Shown here piece by piece: positions 32,632 through 43,194 of a DNA stretch of 64,000 nt (positions are counted from its first letter, which is position 1; every line of letters begins with the position of its first letter). Below the pieces are notes generated by a model. That model had not been told where the DNA came from. It saw nothing but the letters and a program-made list of their open reading frames with translations, and did not search any database. The stretch is from Kaustia mangrovi (lineage in GTDB: Bacteria > Pseudomonadota > Alphaproteobacteria > Rhizobiales > Im1). The stretch spans positions 3,834,501 through 3,898,500 of the forward strand of contig NZ_CP058214.1 of the NCBI RefSeq assembly GCF_015482775.1. The letters run 5' to 3'. Made by a program: the position numbers and the translations under genes.

Positions 32632-35600
32632 TCAGCGCTCCGGCGCGACGACCTCCACGGCCCCTTGCGCGGTGCGCGCGGAGAGCTCCGGCCGGTACAT
32701 GTCCTCCACCGTCGCGGCGGGGTGCACGTAGCGCCCCGGCGTCACCGCGCGCACCACATAGGCCAGCGTGACGGTGCGGTCGTCGTCCGGCTGGCGGTCG
32801 AGGGCGGCGACGAACCGGTCGTCGCGGAACTCCGTATGGGCGGTCTCGACCTCCGGCAGCCAGGAGAAGGCGGAGAGGTCGGCGCTTTCCACGAGGCTCG
32901 GATTGTCGATCTCGAAGCCCGCCGGCAACCGGTCGACGATCAGCACCCGGGATGGGGCGGGCGTCTCCTCGGTGACCTCCAGCACGACGACGAACCGTTC
33001 GTTCTGGGCGACATCGGCGACCGACACGGCCTCGCCGGCCAGGTTGTAATACTGCCGCGAGATGGCGAAGCCGTCGCCGCCCTCCGGCCGTGGTGTGCGC
33101 GGAATGCCGGTCACGGTGACGACCGCGTCCAGCCGGCCTGGCGACCGGTTGGCGAGCACGATGGGCCCGTCGCGGAAGTCGGTCGGGTCATAGCGGCGGA
33201 ACAGCGCGCCCGACATCGGCTTGCCGCCGACCTCCAGAGCGAGACCCTTGGAGCCGGTCATGAGGCCGTGGGCGGCGAGCAGCAGCCAGGCATCCTCCTG
33301 CGTGCTCGTGTGGCGCGCGCCGGCGCGTTCCGCGGAGACGAGCTCGGCAAGCGCCGCGCTCGGCTGAACCGCGGGCGCGGCCTCCGACATGAGGGCGAGA
33401 ACCGCCGCCGCGTCGCGCAGGCGCGACCCGTAATCGGCGCGCGAGGTGGAGGAGGCCGGCTCGGCGCGCAGGCCCGCCACGGCCGTCTCGAAGGCGCGTC
33501 TCGCCCGCTCGCGCTCGCCATAGAAGGCGAGTGCGGCGCCGATCTGGGCCTGCGCCAGGGACGAGCCGAAATCGGCGAGTTTCGCGTCGGCGTAATAGCG
33601 CAGGTCGCCGATGGCCGCGCGCCGGTTGCGGGCAAGCACATAGAGCGCATAGGCGACATCCTCGCCCCCGCCGCTGGCGACGTCCGGCGCATAGGCGAGC
33701 GCGTTCTGGAGCCGGTCGAGCGCCTGGGTGAAGGCGAGGGCGGGAACCTCATAGCCCTGCTCGCGCGCCCGGGTCAGGAAGTCGCTGACATAGGCGTTGA
33801 GCCAGAGATCGTCGGAGCCCGGCCCCCACAGGCCGAAGCTGCCGTTCGAGCCCTGATAGGAGAGCACCCGCGTGATCGCCGTGGCGATGCGCTCGCGCAC
33901 CTGATCCTCGCCGGCGAGGCCGACGGTGGCGGCCACCTGGTCGAGATAGAGCAGCGGCAGGGCGCGGCTCGTGAGCTGCTCCGCGCAACCGTAAGGATAA
34001 CGGTCGAGCGCGTAGAGCAGGGCCGGCACGTCGAGCGCGCCGGACTGCATGACCGAGACGGCGACGGTCGCGCCGGGCCCGATCCGGTCGCCCAGAATAT
34101 CCTCGCCGAGGGTCAGCGTGCCGCCATCGGCGGGAAGCGGGATCACCTCGCGCTCGCTGACCGGGCCGCTCGCGGGCCGCACGGGAAGCCTGAGCGTCTG
34201 GCCGAGATCGAGCCCCTGGCCGGCCAGGGACACGGTGACCTCCTGCACTCCGGTCTCGCCGGCGGCAAGCGTCGCAGCAAGCGTCTGGCGCCCATCCTCC
34301 TCAAGGGTGACGGTCCGGCGCGCATCGGACGGGGGCACGGTCAGCCCCTCCGTCGTCTCGATGGCGAGCTCGTAGTCGCCGGCGGGAGCCTCGCGATTGT
34401 CGATCTCCAGCGTCAATCGGGCCCGGTCGCCCGGCGCCATGAAGCGCGGCAGGCTGGCGGTGACGACAACGGGATCGCGCACCGTCACGTCGCGCGCGGC
34501 CCTGCCGACCGCATCGCCGCTCCAGGCGACCGCCATGAAGCGCACCGAGCCGTTGAACTGGGGCAGGGGAACGCTCACCGTCGCCTTGCCGTCCCGGTCG
34601 GTCTCCACGATGCCGGAGAAGGTCGCGACGAGTTCCTGCGTCGGCGGGCTGCCCTCCATGGAGAGGCCGCCCGCGCCGCCGCCGGAGCGCACAGCGCCCG
34701 GCGCGCCGCGCATGCCGTCGATGAGCTGGCCGTAGATATCGCGAATCTCCATGCCGAGCCTGCGCTGGCCGTAATACCAGCCGACCGGGTCCGGCGCCTC
34801 GTAGCGCGTGAGGTTCAGGATGCCGACATCGACAGCGGCGAGCGTGAGATAGACGGGCTCGCCGGCTTTGGCGCCGGAGACGGCGACGGGAACCTGAAGC
34901 GTGCGGTCGGGGCGCACCCGGTCGGGCAGGTCGAGCGCGACCTCAAGCGTCCGGTCCGACATGTCGCGCACGAGCCAGGCCAGGCCCATGGCGCGCGCCG
35001 GCATGCGCTTCTCCTCCGCATCCGCCGGGCGGTAGAGCGTCGCCGTCACATAGGCGCCAGCCCCCCAGTCCTCGGTCACGGGAAGCTCGACCACGGTGCC
35101 CTCGGCGGGCACCTCCACCGGGGTCATGGAGATCAGCGTCTCGCCCATGACGGTCACCATGGCAATGCCGGCAAAGCGCGGCGAGATGGCGAGCCGTGCC
35201 GTCTCGCCGGCCCGGTAGCTCTCCTTGTCGAGCGAGACCTCCAGCGTGTCCGGCGTGTCCGCGCTCGCGGTCGCGACATAGCGGCCGGCGGTGAACTCCA
35301 CGCTCGTCGCCGGCGCGGAGGGACCGTCGCCCGAGATTTCCAGCCGGTAGCGGCCCCAGTCGACGCTTGCGGAGATGCGGGCGGGCTCGCCGGCGGCGAC
35401 ATCGACGCGGCCATCGGCCACCCGGCGGGTGAAGGTGACGGGCTCGAAGCGCCAGTCGCCGCCCGTCTGGTACCACTGGAAATTCCGTTCGAGCTTCACG
35501 AGCTGCCATGTGAGCCCCGACGCGGCCGTGCGCCGGAGATCGGGGGCGACGGCAACGACGTCGAAGGCGGCGGTCGCGCCCTCGTCGACGCCGTCTCCGG

Positions 35601-38112
35601 AGAAGAGCGGCTTGAGGCCGATCAGGGGCGTCGACGGCTCCACGGGTATCGTCACGGAGCGCTCGATGGCCCGCCCGCTCGCCTCGCGCAGCCGGATCAG
35701 GGCTTCCGCCTCGAGCGGGTGCGTCGTGGTCGGCAGCGCGCCGGCCACAATGTCGATCGTGGCCTTGCCGTCCTCGTTGGTGGCGGGAAGATCGCCCAGG
35801 GGCGAGCGTTCGGGCACCGTCTCCTCCTCGGCGAGGCCGAAGCTGTAGCCCGGATAGCCCTTGAGCGTGGAGACCGGCTTCACGACGAGCTCGCCCTCGA
35901 GCCTCAGGCCCGCCGCCGGCGCGCCGTAGAGGTAGCGCCCGGCGGCCTCGATGGCGGTGGGCTCGCCGGGCACCAGCATCGCGCTGCGGGCGTCGAGCGC
36001 GAGCTCCATGCGCTCCGGCACGAAGTCCTCCACCAGGAAGGGCTGTTCGGCGAGCGCCGGGCCGTTCGGATCGGCATAGGCGCGCACATGCCAGGTGCCG
36101 CGCATGGCATTGGGCGGCAGGGCGAGATCGTGCGTGTGGCCGCCCGCGCCCCCATCCGAACTGAGGATGCGGGCGTGCTCCACGCCGTCCGGCCGGTCCA
36201 CGACGAAGGTCAGCGGCGTGTCGGCGACGGCACGCTGGGTGTCGTCGCGCATGAGTGCGGCCATGTGCACCGTGCCGCCGGGCCGGTAGATGCCGCGCTC
36301 GGTATAGAGGAAGACGTCGAGCGCGCCCGGTGCGGCGCGGCCCGCGACGCCGCGGTCGGACAGGTCGAAGGCAGCACCTGTCAAATCCATGAAGCCGAAA
36401 TCGCTGCCGTCGGCGCGGCTTGCCGTGACGAGCGCGGGGGCATTGCCGCCCTCGCCCCGGGCGAGCCCCGCGGCGAAATGCGCATAGCCGCGCCCGTCCG
36501 TCGTGGCGGTGGCGAGCACGTCGTTGTTGCGCGCCACGAGCTCGATCGCGATGCCGTCGAGCGGGTCGGCGTCGGAGAGCGAGCGGGCGAAGACATGCAG
36601 CCCGTCCGTGCCCGAATAGGCCGAAAGCCCGATGTCGGAGACCACGAACCATTGCGTCGCCTGGGCGTCCCACGGCCTGTCGCTGGCCTCCTGTGCCCTG
36701 GCGGTGAGCACATAGACGCCGGGTGTGCGCTCCTTCAGGATCCGCTCCACCGGAATGCCGGTCGTCACCTCGCGATTGAGCTCAGGCGTCACGTCGAGCG
36801 AGCCGCTCCACAGCGTCTCGCCGCGCTCGCCGGCGATCTCGTCGACGCGGTAGCTGTTGAGCTGGCTGAGGAAGGTGTCGTCATTGACCGCATCGGCGAG
36901 CCCCCGGTCGCCCACGCGGTAGAGCTTGAGCGCCACGTCGGAGGCGTTGACGGAAACCAGCGGGATGGTCTGCTGGCCGAGCGGCGGCAGGACGAAATTG
37001 TTGCCGGTGAACCGGACGGACGGCGCCCGGTCGCGGACATAGACGGAGAGCGCGACCGGGCTCTCGATCACCTCCTCCACGGTGGAGGGGATGCCCGGGC
37101 GCAGCGTCACGCGATAGCGCTTGCCGTGCTCCACGCCCTCGATGCAGATCTGCCGGTCCTGGGCCTCGACGGCTTCCGGGGAGCGCTCGTTGACCGTCAC
37201 ATACTGGGCATAGCCGTCGGGGAGCCGGGCGAGCGGTTCGGAGAACTCCACGCAGATGCGCGGGCTCGCACTGTCGGAATCGACGGTGTAGTCGACGACG
37301 CGGAAGCCGTGCTCGTCGCGCAGCGCCTCGAAGGCCGCGCGCACCGCCGGCGCGTTGGCAAGCGCCAGGGAGGCCTTGTAGGCCTCGAGCGCCGGGCGGT
37401 AGAGCTCCGCGCGGGCGAGCGCTTCGGCAAGTCCCGCAAGCGTCTGTGCGCGTTCGTCCGGCCCTCCGGCCGTGCGATAGGCGTTGAGCGCGGCGGAGAT
37501 GGCCGCGCGCGGCAGGTCGTAGCGTTCCGAATAATCCTTGGGGTCGATGGCGAGGGTCTGGCGGGCCAGCGCCATCCAGACATCTGCGGCATCCGGGTTG
37601 ACGGAGAGGGCCGAGCGGTAGGCGGAGACGGCCTTGCGGGGCTCGCCGGCGGCGGCGGCGCGCGCTCCGGCGGCCCTGAGCGCCTCGAAACCCCCCGATT
37701 GCGGCGCGCGCAGCCGCACGATCTCCTGGCGCTCGCGGGTGGCGTCGTCGGCCACACCGCCGGGGAGGAAGGTGAGGGCGGGCGGGTGCTGCGCGGTCTT
37801 CGCCTTCGACTCCACGACCCGTCCGGCGATGGCGCCGGGGGCGGAGACGAGCTTGCCGAAATCCGTCTTCAGGAAGCAGCGCCGTGCGGCCTCGTTATAG
37901 GTGAAGGCACGGCACTTCCCGTCGTCGAGGCAGCGCGACTTGCACGTGTCGAGATCCACGTCGAACAGCGTCGAGTAATCGTTGCCGTAATAGTCGCCAT
38001 CCTCGCTCACCGCGATGCGGCGATTGTCCGCCGTGGCCTGCTGGGCATGGGCGGGGGAGGCGAGGGCGAGGAGGAGCACGCTCCAGAGGAGGAAGGCTCG
38101 GCCGCGACGCAT
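32632..38112 (-). CDS. Bacterial alpha-2-macroglobulin with N-terminal PAN/Apple domain
   Basis: This 1826-residue exported protein has a Sec signal (ending ASPAHAQ), then a PAN/Apple-like domain with paired cysteines (DTCKSRCLDDGKCRAFTYNEAA, broken here by function, about residues 50-95). A TPR-like helical region and then macroglobulin MG domains follow. The thioester motif CAEQ is intact at Cys1376-Gln1379. GVP-like proteins trap attacking proteases by covalent capture after bait-region cleavage. The typical partner PBP1C lies 2 bp downstream, and together they are thought to guard and repair a breached envelope. The absence of a lipobox Cys suggests a soluble periplasmic form. Confidence 0.92.
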   Translation of the reverse strand: MRRGRAFLLWSVLLLALASPAHAQQATADNRRIAVSEDGDYYGNDYSTLFDVDLDTCKSRCLDDGKCRAFTYNEAARRCFLKTDFGKLVSAPGAIAGRVVESKAKTAQHPPALTFLPGGVADDATRERQEIVRLRAPQSGGFEALRAAGARAAAAGEPRKAVSAYRSALSVNPDAADVWMALARQTLAIDPKDYSERYDLPRAAISAALNAYRTAGGPDERAQTLAGLAEALARAELYRPALEAYKASLALANAPAVRAAFEALRDEHGFRVVDYTVDSDSASPRICVEFSEPLARLPDGYAQYVTVNERSPEAVEAQDRQICIEGVEHGKRYRVTLRPGIPSTVEEVIESPVALSVYVRDRAPSVRFTGNNFVLPPLGQQTIPLVSVNASDVALKLYRVGDRGLADAVNDDTFLSQLNSYRVDEIAGERGETLWSGSLDVTPELNREVTTGIPVERILKERTPGVYVLTARAQEASDRPWDAQATQWFVVSDIGLSAYSGTDGLHVFARSLSDADPLDGIAIELVARNNDVLATATTDGRGYAHFAAGLARGEGGNAPALVTASRADGSDFGFMDLTGAAFDLSDRGVAGRAAPGALDVFLYTERGIYRPGGTVHMAALMRDDTQRAVADTPLTFVVDRPDGVEHARILSSDGGAGGHTHDLALPPNAMRGTWHVRAYADPNGPALAEQPFLVEDFVPERMELALDARSAMLVPGEPTAIEAAGRYLYGAPAAGLRLEGELVVKPVSTLKGYPGYSFGLAEEETVPERSPLGDLPATNEDGKATIDIVAGALPTTTHPLEAEALIRLREASGRAIERSVTIPVEPSTPLIGLKPLFSGDGVDEGATAAFDVVAVAPDLRRTAASGLTWQLVKLERNFQWYQTGGDWRFEPVTFTRRVADGRVDVAAGEPARISASVDWGRYRLEISGDGPSAPATSVEFTAGRYVATASADTPDTLEVSLDKESYRAGETARLAISPRFAGIAMVTVMGETLISMTPVEVPAEGTVVELPVTEDWGAGAYVTATLYRPADAEEKRMPARAMGLAWLVRDMSDRTLEVALDLPDRVRPDRTLQVPVAVSGAKAGEPVYLTLAAVDVGILNLTRYEAPDPVGWYYGQRRLGMEIRDIYGQLIDGMRGAPGAVRSGGGAGGLSMEGSPPTQELVATFSGIVETDRDGKATVSVPLPQFNGSVRFMAVAWSGDAVGRAARDVTVRDPVVVTASLPRFMAPGDRARLTLEIDNREAPAGDYELAIETTEGLTVPPSDARRTVTLEEDGRQTLAATLAAGETGVQEVTVSLAGQGLDLGQTLRLPVRPASGPVSEREVIPLPADGGTLTLGEDILGDRIGPGATVAVSVMQSGALDVPALLYALDRYPYGCAEQLTSRALPLLYLDQVAATVGLAGEDQVRERIATAITRVLSYQGSNGSFGLWGPGSDDLWLNAYVSDFLTRAREQGYEVPALAFTQALDRLQNALAYAPDVASGGGEDVAYALYVLARNRRAAIGDLRYYADAKLADFGSSLAQAQIGAALAFYGERERARRAFETAVAGLRAEPASSTSRADYGSRLRDAAAVLALMSEAAPAVQPSAALAELVSAERAGARHTSTQEDAWLLLAAHGLMTGSKGLALEVGGKPMSGALFRRYDPTDFRDGPIVLANRSPGRLDAVVTVTGIPRTPRPEGGDGFAISRQYYNLAGEAVSVADVAQNERFVVVLEVTEETPAPSRVLIVDRLPAGFEIDNPSLVESADLSAFSWLPEVETAHTEFRDDRFVAALDRQPDDDRTVTLAYVVRAVTPGRYVHPAATVEDMYRPELSARTAQGAVEVVAPER

Positions 38113-38274
38113 GGGGGATCTCCGTTGGGGATGGTTGGCGACGCCGTCCCCTCCGATTGTGATCCGAACGCCGCTCCGGGTCCAGTGCGCGCGGGGCGAA
38201 TCCGTTGCTGTCGGGCAGACCTGCCCCTCCGGCCTCCTCGTGGCCCGGGCCTGAGGGACGGAAAGGCGGGGCGC

Positions 38275-39258
38275 TTACTCCTTGTGCGGCCCGGATCTGA
38301 GGGCGTTGACGAGCTCGCCGACGACGCCGCGCCGGAAGGTCAGCACGCAGACGACGAAGATCGTGCCCATGATGACCGTCACCCAGGAGCCGATGGTGGC
38401 GAGATAGTTCTGCAGGGTGACGATGATGCCTGCGCCGACGACGGGCCCGAGGATCGTCCCCATGCCGCCGAGCAGCGTCATGAGCACCACCTCGCCCGAC
38501 ATGGTCCAGTGCACGTCGGTGAGGGTGGCGGACTGGAACACGATGGCCTTGGTCGCCCCGGCGAGCCCGGTCAGCGCCGCCGACAGGGTGAAGGCGCCGA
38601 TCTTGAAGGCGTTGACGTGGTAGCCGAGCGAGACGACGCGGTTCTCGTTCTCGCGAATCGCCTTCAGCACCTGGCCGAAGGGGGAGTGGACGGCGCGGTA
38701 GACGATGAAGAAGCCGATCGCGAAGACGGCGACCACGAAATAGTACATGTTGAGCGTCGGCTCGAGGCTCACCAGGCCGAACAGATGCCCGCGCGGGATG
38801 CCCTGTATGCCGTCCTCGCCATGGGTGAAGGCCGCCTGGACGGAGAAGAAATAGACCATCTGGGCGAGCGCCAGCGTGATCATGGCGAAGTAGATGCCCT
38901 GCCGGCGGATGGCGAGCAGGCCGAAGGCGGCTCCGAGTACGCCGGCGACCGCCGTGCCGGCGAGGATGCCGATCTCGGGCGTCGCGCCCCACACCGCGAT
39001 GGTATGCCCGCTTATATAGGCCGCCATGCCGAAGAAGGCGGCATGCCCGAAGGAGAGCAGCCCCACATAGCCGAGCATGAGGTTGAAGGCGCAGGCGAAC
39101 AGCGCGAAGCACAGGAGCTTCATCAGGAAGACGGGATAGATCCCGATGAAGGGCGCGACCGCGAGGAACGCCGCGGCGGCGATGACGATGGCGGCCTTGC
39201 CGCCGGTTCCGAGCAGCCAGGCGCTGTGCGGGCCGGATGTGGTGTTGATGCTGGTCAT
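38275..39258 (-). CDS. livM: Branched-chain-type ABC transporter permease LivM
   Basis: This 327-residue inner-membrane permease has about eight to ten hydrophobic segments. GYVGLLSFGHAAFFGMAAY is the LivM signature and AIRENENRVVSLGYHV the ATPase-contacting loop. LLGGMGTILGPVVGAG is also conserved. It pairs with LivH, whose stop overlaps this start as ATGA. The cargo is inferred from the family to be branched-chain amino acids or a related compound such as amide or urea. It is the last gene of the liv operon. A2M begins 162 bp downstream. Confidence 0.92.
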   Translation of the reverse strand: MTSINTTSGPHSAWLLGTGGKAAIVIAAAAFLAVAPFIGIYPVFLMKLLCFALFACAFNLMLGYVGLLSFGHAAFFGMAAYISGHTIAVWGATPEIGILAGTAVAGVLGAAFGLLAIRRQGIYFAMITLALAQMVYFFSVQAAFTHGEDGIQGIPRGHLFGLVSLEPTLNMYYFVVAVFAIGFFIVYRAVHSPFGQVLKAIRENENRVVSLGYHVNAFKIGAFTLSAALTGLAGATKAIVFQSATLTDVHWTMSGEVVLMTLLGGMGTILGPVVGAGIIVTLQNYLATIGSWVTVIMGTIFVVCVLTFRRGVVGELVNALRSGPHKE

Positions 39259-40145
39259 GTGCGCGGCCGCCCGAACAGTCCGTGCGGGCGCAGCGCCAGC
39301 ACGATGGCCATGATGACGAAGACGGCGACCGAGGACGCTTCCGGGTAGAAGGTCTTGGTCAGCCCCTCCACGATGCCGATGCCGAGGCCGGAGACGATGG
39401 AGCCCAGCATGGAGCCCAGCCCCCCGATCACCACGATGGCGAAGACGACGATGATGAGGTCCTGCCCCATGAGCGGATTGACCTGATAGATCGGGGCGGC
39501 GAGCACGCCGGCAAAGCCCGCGAGCGCCACCGCGAAGCCGTAGGTCAGCGTCATCATCAAGGGCACGTTGATGCCGAAGGCGCGCACCAGCTCCTGGTTT
39601 TCCACTGCCGCGCGCAGATAGGCGCCGAGCCGTGTGCGCTCGATCACGAACCATGTGCCGAAGCACACGATTACGGAGGCGATCACCACCCAGCCGCGAT
39701 AGAGCGGCAGGAACATGAAGCCCAGATTGGTGCCGCCCGACAGTGCGGAGGGAATGGGGTAGGGCTGGCCCGACACGCCATAGGCGTTGCGGAACAGGCC
39801 CTGGATGATGAGCGCCAACCCGAAGGTGAGCAGGAGCCCGTAGAGATGGTCGAACTGGTAGAGCCTGGCGAGCATGGTGCGCTCCAGCACGATGCCGAGC
39901 GCGCCGACCAGCAGCGGCGCGAGGATCAGCGCCGGCCAGTAGCCGATGCCCAGATAGTTGAGGAGCAGCCAGGCCGCGAAGGCGCCCGTCATGTAGAGCG
40001 CGCCATGGGCGAAATTGATGACGTTGAGCATGCCGAAGATGACGGCCAGCCCGAGGCTCAACAGGGCATAGAACGACCCGTTGATGAGCCCGAGCAGAAG
40101 CTGCCCGAACAGCACCGGCGCGGGGACGCCCAGAATTTCCATCAT
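39255..40145 (-). CDS. livH: Branched-chain-type ABC transporter permease LivH
   Basis: This 296-residue inner-membrane permease has about eight hydrophobic segments. LLGLINGSFYALLSLGLAVIF at the start and NFAHGALYMTGAFAAW are LivH hallmarks, and VIGGLGSMLGSIVSGLGIG is the coupling region. The start could be ATG 40145 or 40142, since the two are adjacent. The gene lies 67 bp after the binding protein and overlaps livM by 4 bp. Confidence 0.92.
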   Translation of the reverse strand: MMEILGVPAPVLFGQLLLGLINGSFYALLSLGLAVIFGMLNVINFAHGALYMTGAFAAWLLLNYLGIGYWPALILAPLLVGALGIVLERTMLARLYQFDHLYGLLLTFGLALIIQGLFRNAYGVSGQPYPIPSALSGGTNLGFMFLPLYRGWVVIASVIVCFGTWFVIERTRLGAYLRAAVENQELVRAFGINVPLMMTLTYGFAVALAGFAGVLAAPIYQVNPLMGQDLIIVVFAIVVIGGLGSMLGSIVSGLGIGIVEGLTKTFYPEASSVAVFVIMAIVLALRPHGLFGRPRT

Positions 40146-40212
40146 GCCCGACTGCTCCTGCGCTTGGTCTCGGTGGCCCCCGGCACCCGGCCGGGCCCGG
40201 GGGCCGCCGGCA

Positions 40213-41424
40213 TCACTGCTTCACCAGCGAGCATGTGCTCTTCGACAGCGGCTGGTAGGCCTCGTCGCCCGGAATGGTGCGAACGACATTGTAGTAGTCC
40301 CACTCGCCCTGCGATTCGTCGGGCGACTTGACCTGGACGAGATACATGTCGTGCACCATGCGGCCATCGGCGCGGATCTTGCCGTTCGGCGCGAAGAAGT
40401 CGTGGATCGGCAGCTTCTTCATCTCCTCGACCGCAGCCTTGCCGCCGTCGTCGTCGATCTCGGAGACCGCCTTGAGATAGTGCATGACGCCCGAATAGAC
40501 GCCGGCATGCACCATGGTCGGGCGCTGGCCGTTCATCCGCTCGGCGAACCGGTCGGCGAACGCGCGGGTGTCGTCGTTCATGTCCCAGTAGAAGCCGGTG
40601 GTCAGCGTCAGCCCCTGGGCGACGTCGAGCCCGAGCGCGTCGACATCGGTGATGAACATCAGGAGGGCCGCGAGCTGCTGGCCGCCCTGGACGATGCCGA
40701 ACTCATTGGCCTGCTTGATGGAGTTCGTGGTGTCGGTGCCGGCATTGGCGAGCCCGATCACCTGCGCGCCCGAGCCCTGCGCCTGGAGCAGGTATGAGGA
40801 GAAGTCGGAGCTCGACAGCGGATGGCGCACGCTGCCCAGAACCTCGCCCCCGTTCTCCTTCACCACCGCGGAGGTGTCCTCCTCCAGCGAATGGCCGAAG
40901 GCATAGTCGGCGGTGATGAAGAACCAGCTCTTGCCGCCTTCCTCGACGACCGCCTTGCCGGTGCCGATGGCCAGCGCATAGGTGTCGTAGGTGTAGTGCA
41001 CGGTGGTCGCCGCGCAGTCGTCGTTGGTCAGCCGCGTCGTGGCCGCGCCGGAGACGATGAAGGCGGTGTCCTTCTCGTTGGCGACCTTGGAGACGGCGAG
41101 CGCCACGGAGGAGGTGGGCACGTCGACGATCACGTCGACCCCGTCCACATCGATCCATTCACGCGCGATGTTGGAGCCGACATCCGGCTTGTTCTGGTGG
41201 TCGGCGGACAGGATCTCGATCTTCTTGCCGTCCACGGTGCCGCCGAAATCCTCCACCGCCATGCGTGCGGCCTCCACCGAGCCCTTGCCCGCGAGGTCGG
41301 CATAGAGGCCCGACTGGTCGTTCAGCACACCGATCTTGACGGTGTCGCCGGAAATCTCCGCCTGGGCCGCCGTGGCGCCCAGGCCTAGCGCCAGGGCGCA
41401 TGCAGTCAGTTTCAAGGTTCTCAT
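40213..41424 (-). CDS. Branched-chain-type ABC transporter substrate-binding protein (LivJ/K-like)
   Basis: This 403-residue periplasmic protein has a Sec signal (MRTLKLTACALALGLGATAAQA). The mature part opens GDTVKIGVLNDQSGLYADLAGKGS, continues with DVIVDVPTSSVALAV, and has ITADYAFGHSLEE. It is the family-6 binding protein that serves LivHMGF. It lies between the ATPase and permease genes, a less usual order (G-F-binding protein-H-M). The last Cys pair (DDCAATT and STCSLV) may form a disulfide. The specific ligand is not evident. Confidence 0.9.
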   Translation of the reverse strand: MRTLKLTACALALGLGATAAQAEISGDTVKIGVLNDQSGLYADLAGKGSVEAARMAVEDFGGTVDGKKIEILSADHQNKPDVGSNIAREWIDVDGVDVIVDVPTSSVALAVSKVANEKDTAFIVSGAATTRLTNDDCAATTVHYTYDTYALAIGTGKAVVEEGGKSWFFITADYAFGHSLEEDTSAVVKENGGEVLGSVRHPLSSSDFSSYLLQAQGSGAQVIGLANAGTDTTNSIKQANEFGIVQGGQQLAALLMFITDVDALGLDVAQGLTLTTGFYWDMNDDTRAFADRFAERMNGQRPTMVHAGVYSGVMHYLKAVSEIDDDGGKAAVEEMKKLPIHDFFAPNGKIRADGRMVHDMYLVQVKSPDESQGEWDYYNVVRTIPGDEAYQPLSKSTCSLVKQ

Positions 41425-41473
41425 TCTCAGGTCCTCCCTTTGTCGTCATATGGTCGCGTCCGACCGGTCGGGT

Positions 41474-42185
<712 letters not shown>

Positions 42186-42193
<8 letters not shown>

Positions 42194-42941
42194 GGCCGGT
42201 CCCCATATAGGCCTCGCGCACATCCGGGTTGGCGGAGACCTCGTCATAGGTGCCTTCCGCGAGGATCTCGCCGCGCTGGAGCACGGTGATCGTGTCGGAG
42301 AGGTCCGACACGACGTTCAGATTGTGCTCCACCATGAGGACGGTGCGGTTCTTCGCGACCGTCTTGATGAGCGCGCTGACGCGGGAGATGTCCTCGTGGC
42401 CCATGCCGGCCATGGGCTCGTCGAGCAGCATGAGCTCGGGATCGAGCGCGAGCGTCGTGGCGATCTCCAGCGCGCGCTTGCGGCCATAGGGCAGCTCGCC
42501 CGCCATGACCGGCTCGAACTCCTCAAGCCCCACATCGCGGAGCAGCGTGCGGGCCTTGTCGTTGAGCCCGTCGAGGACGCTGTCGGGTTTCCAGAAGCGG
42601 AAGGACAGGCCGGTCGGGCGCTGCAGCGCGATGCGGACATTCTCCAGGACGCTCAGATGGGGGAACACCGCGGAGATCTGGAACGAGCGCACCATGCCCT
42701 TGAGCGCGATGTCGGCGGGCTTCGATCCGGTGATGTCGTCGCCATTGTAGACGATGCGCCCGGCGCTCGGCTCCAGGAACTTGGTGACGAGGTTGAAGAC
42801 GGTGGTCTTGCCGGCGCCGTTCGGACCGATCAGCGCGTGGATCGTGCCGCGGCGCACATTCAGCGTCACGTCGCGCACCGCGACGAACCCCTTGAACTGC
42901 TTCGTCAGCCCTTCGGTCCGGATAATATAATCGTCTGCCAT
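42186..42941 (-). CDS. livG: Branched-chain-type ABC transporter ATPase LivG
   Basis: This 251-residue cytoplasmic ATPase has Walker A GPNGAGKTT, a Q-loop in SFQISAVFPHLSVLENV, the signature-like LPYGRKRALEIATTLA (LPYG in place of LSGG is usual for LivG), Walker B LMLLDEPMAGM and VEHN. It heads the liv operon. The upstream 253-bp gap (42942-43194) contains, on the minus strand, TTGAAG and CTAGAG 17 bp apart as a possible promoter, and no gene. Confidence 0.92.
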
Positions 42942-43194
42942 GCCCGACAGGACTGACCCCTCCCATGTTCCGCAACGATCCGGTCGTTCTGGGCGGTCTC
43001 TTTTGGCGGACCGCATCTTCACGCCGGCTCTTGGCTACAACTCTAGCCTCACTTTGCGCGGGACTTCAAGCCGGCAATCGGTCTTTGTGCTTTGCAGGTG
43101 CGAAAGCCAATTCGGTGTGATTTTATGCGGAATTGGCAAATTTCCTGGTGCCCTGCAAAGGTTTCACGGGGTTTTCCGGTGGCGAACCCCGCAC

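Noticed and set aside
32605-39348. A 2247-codon open frame on the plus strand across pbpC, A2M and livM
   Set aside because: It lies opposite three well-supported minus-strand genes. High GC makes stops rare in the antisense frame. The translation is low-complexity and rich in Arg, Gly, His and Asp with no recognisable domain.
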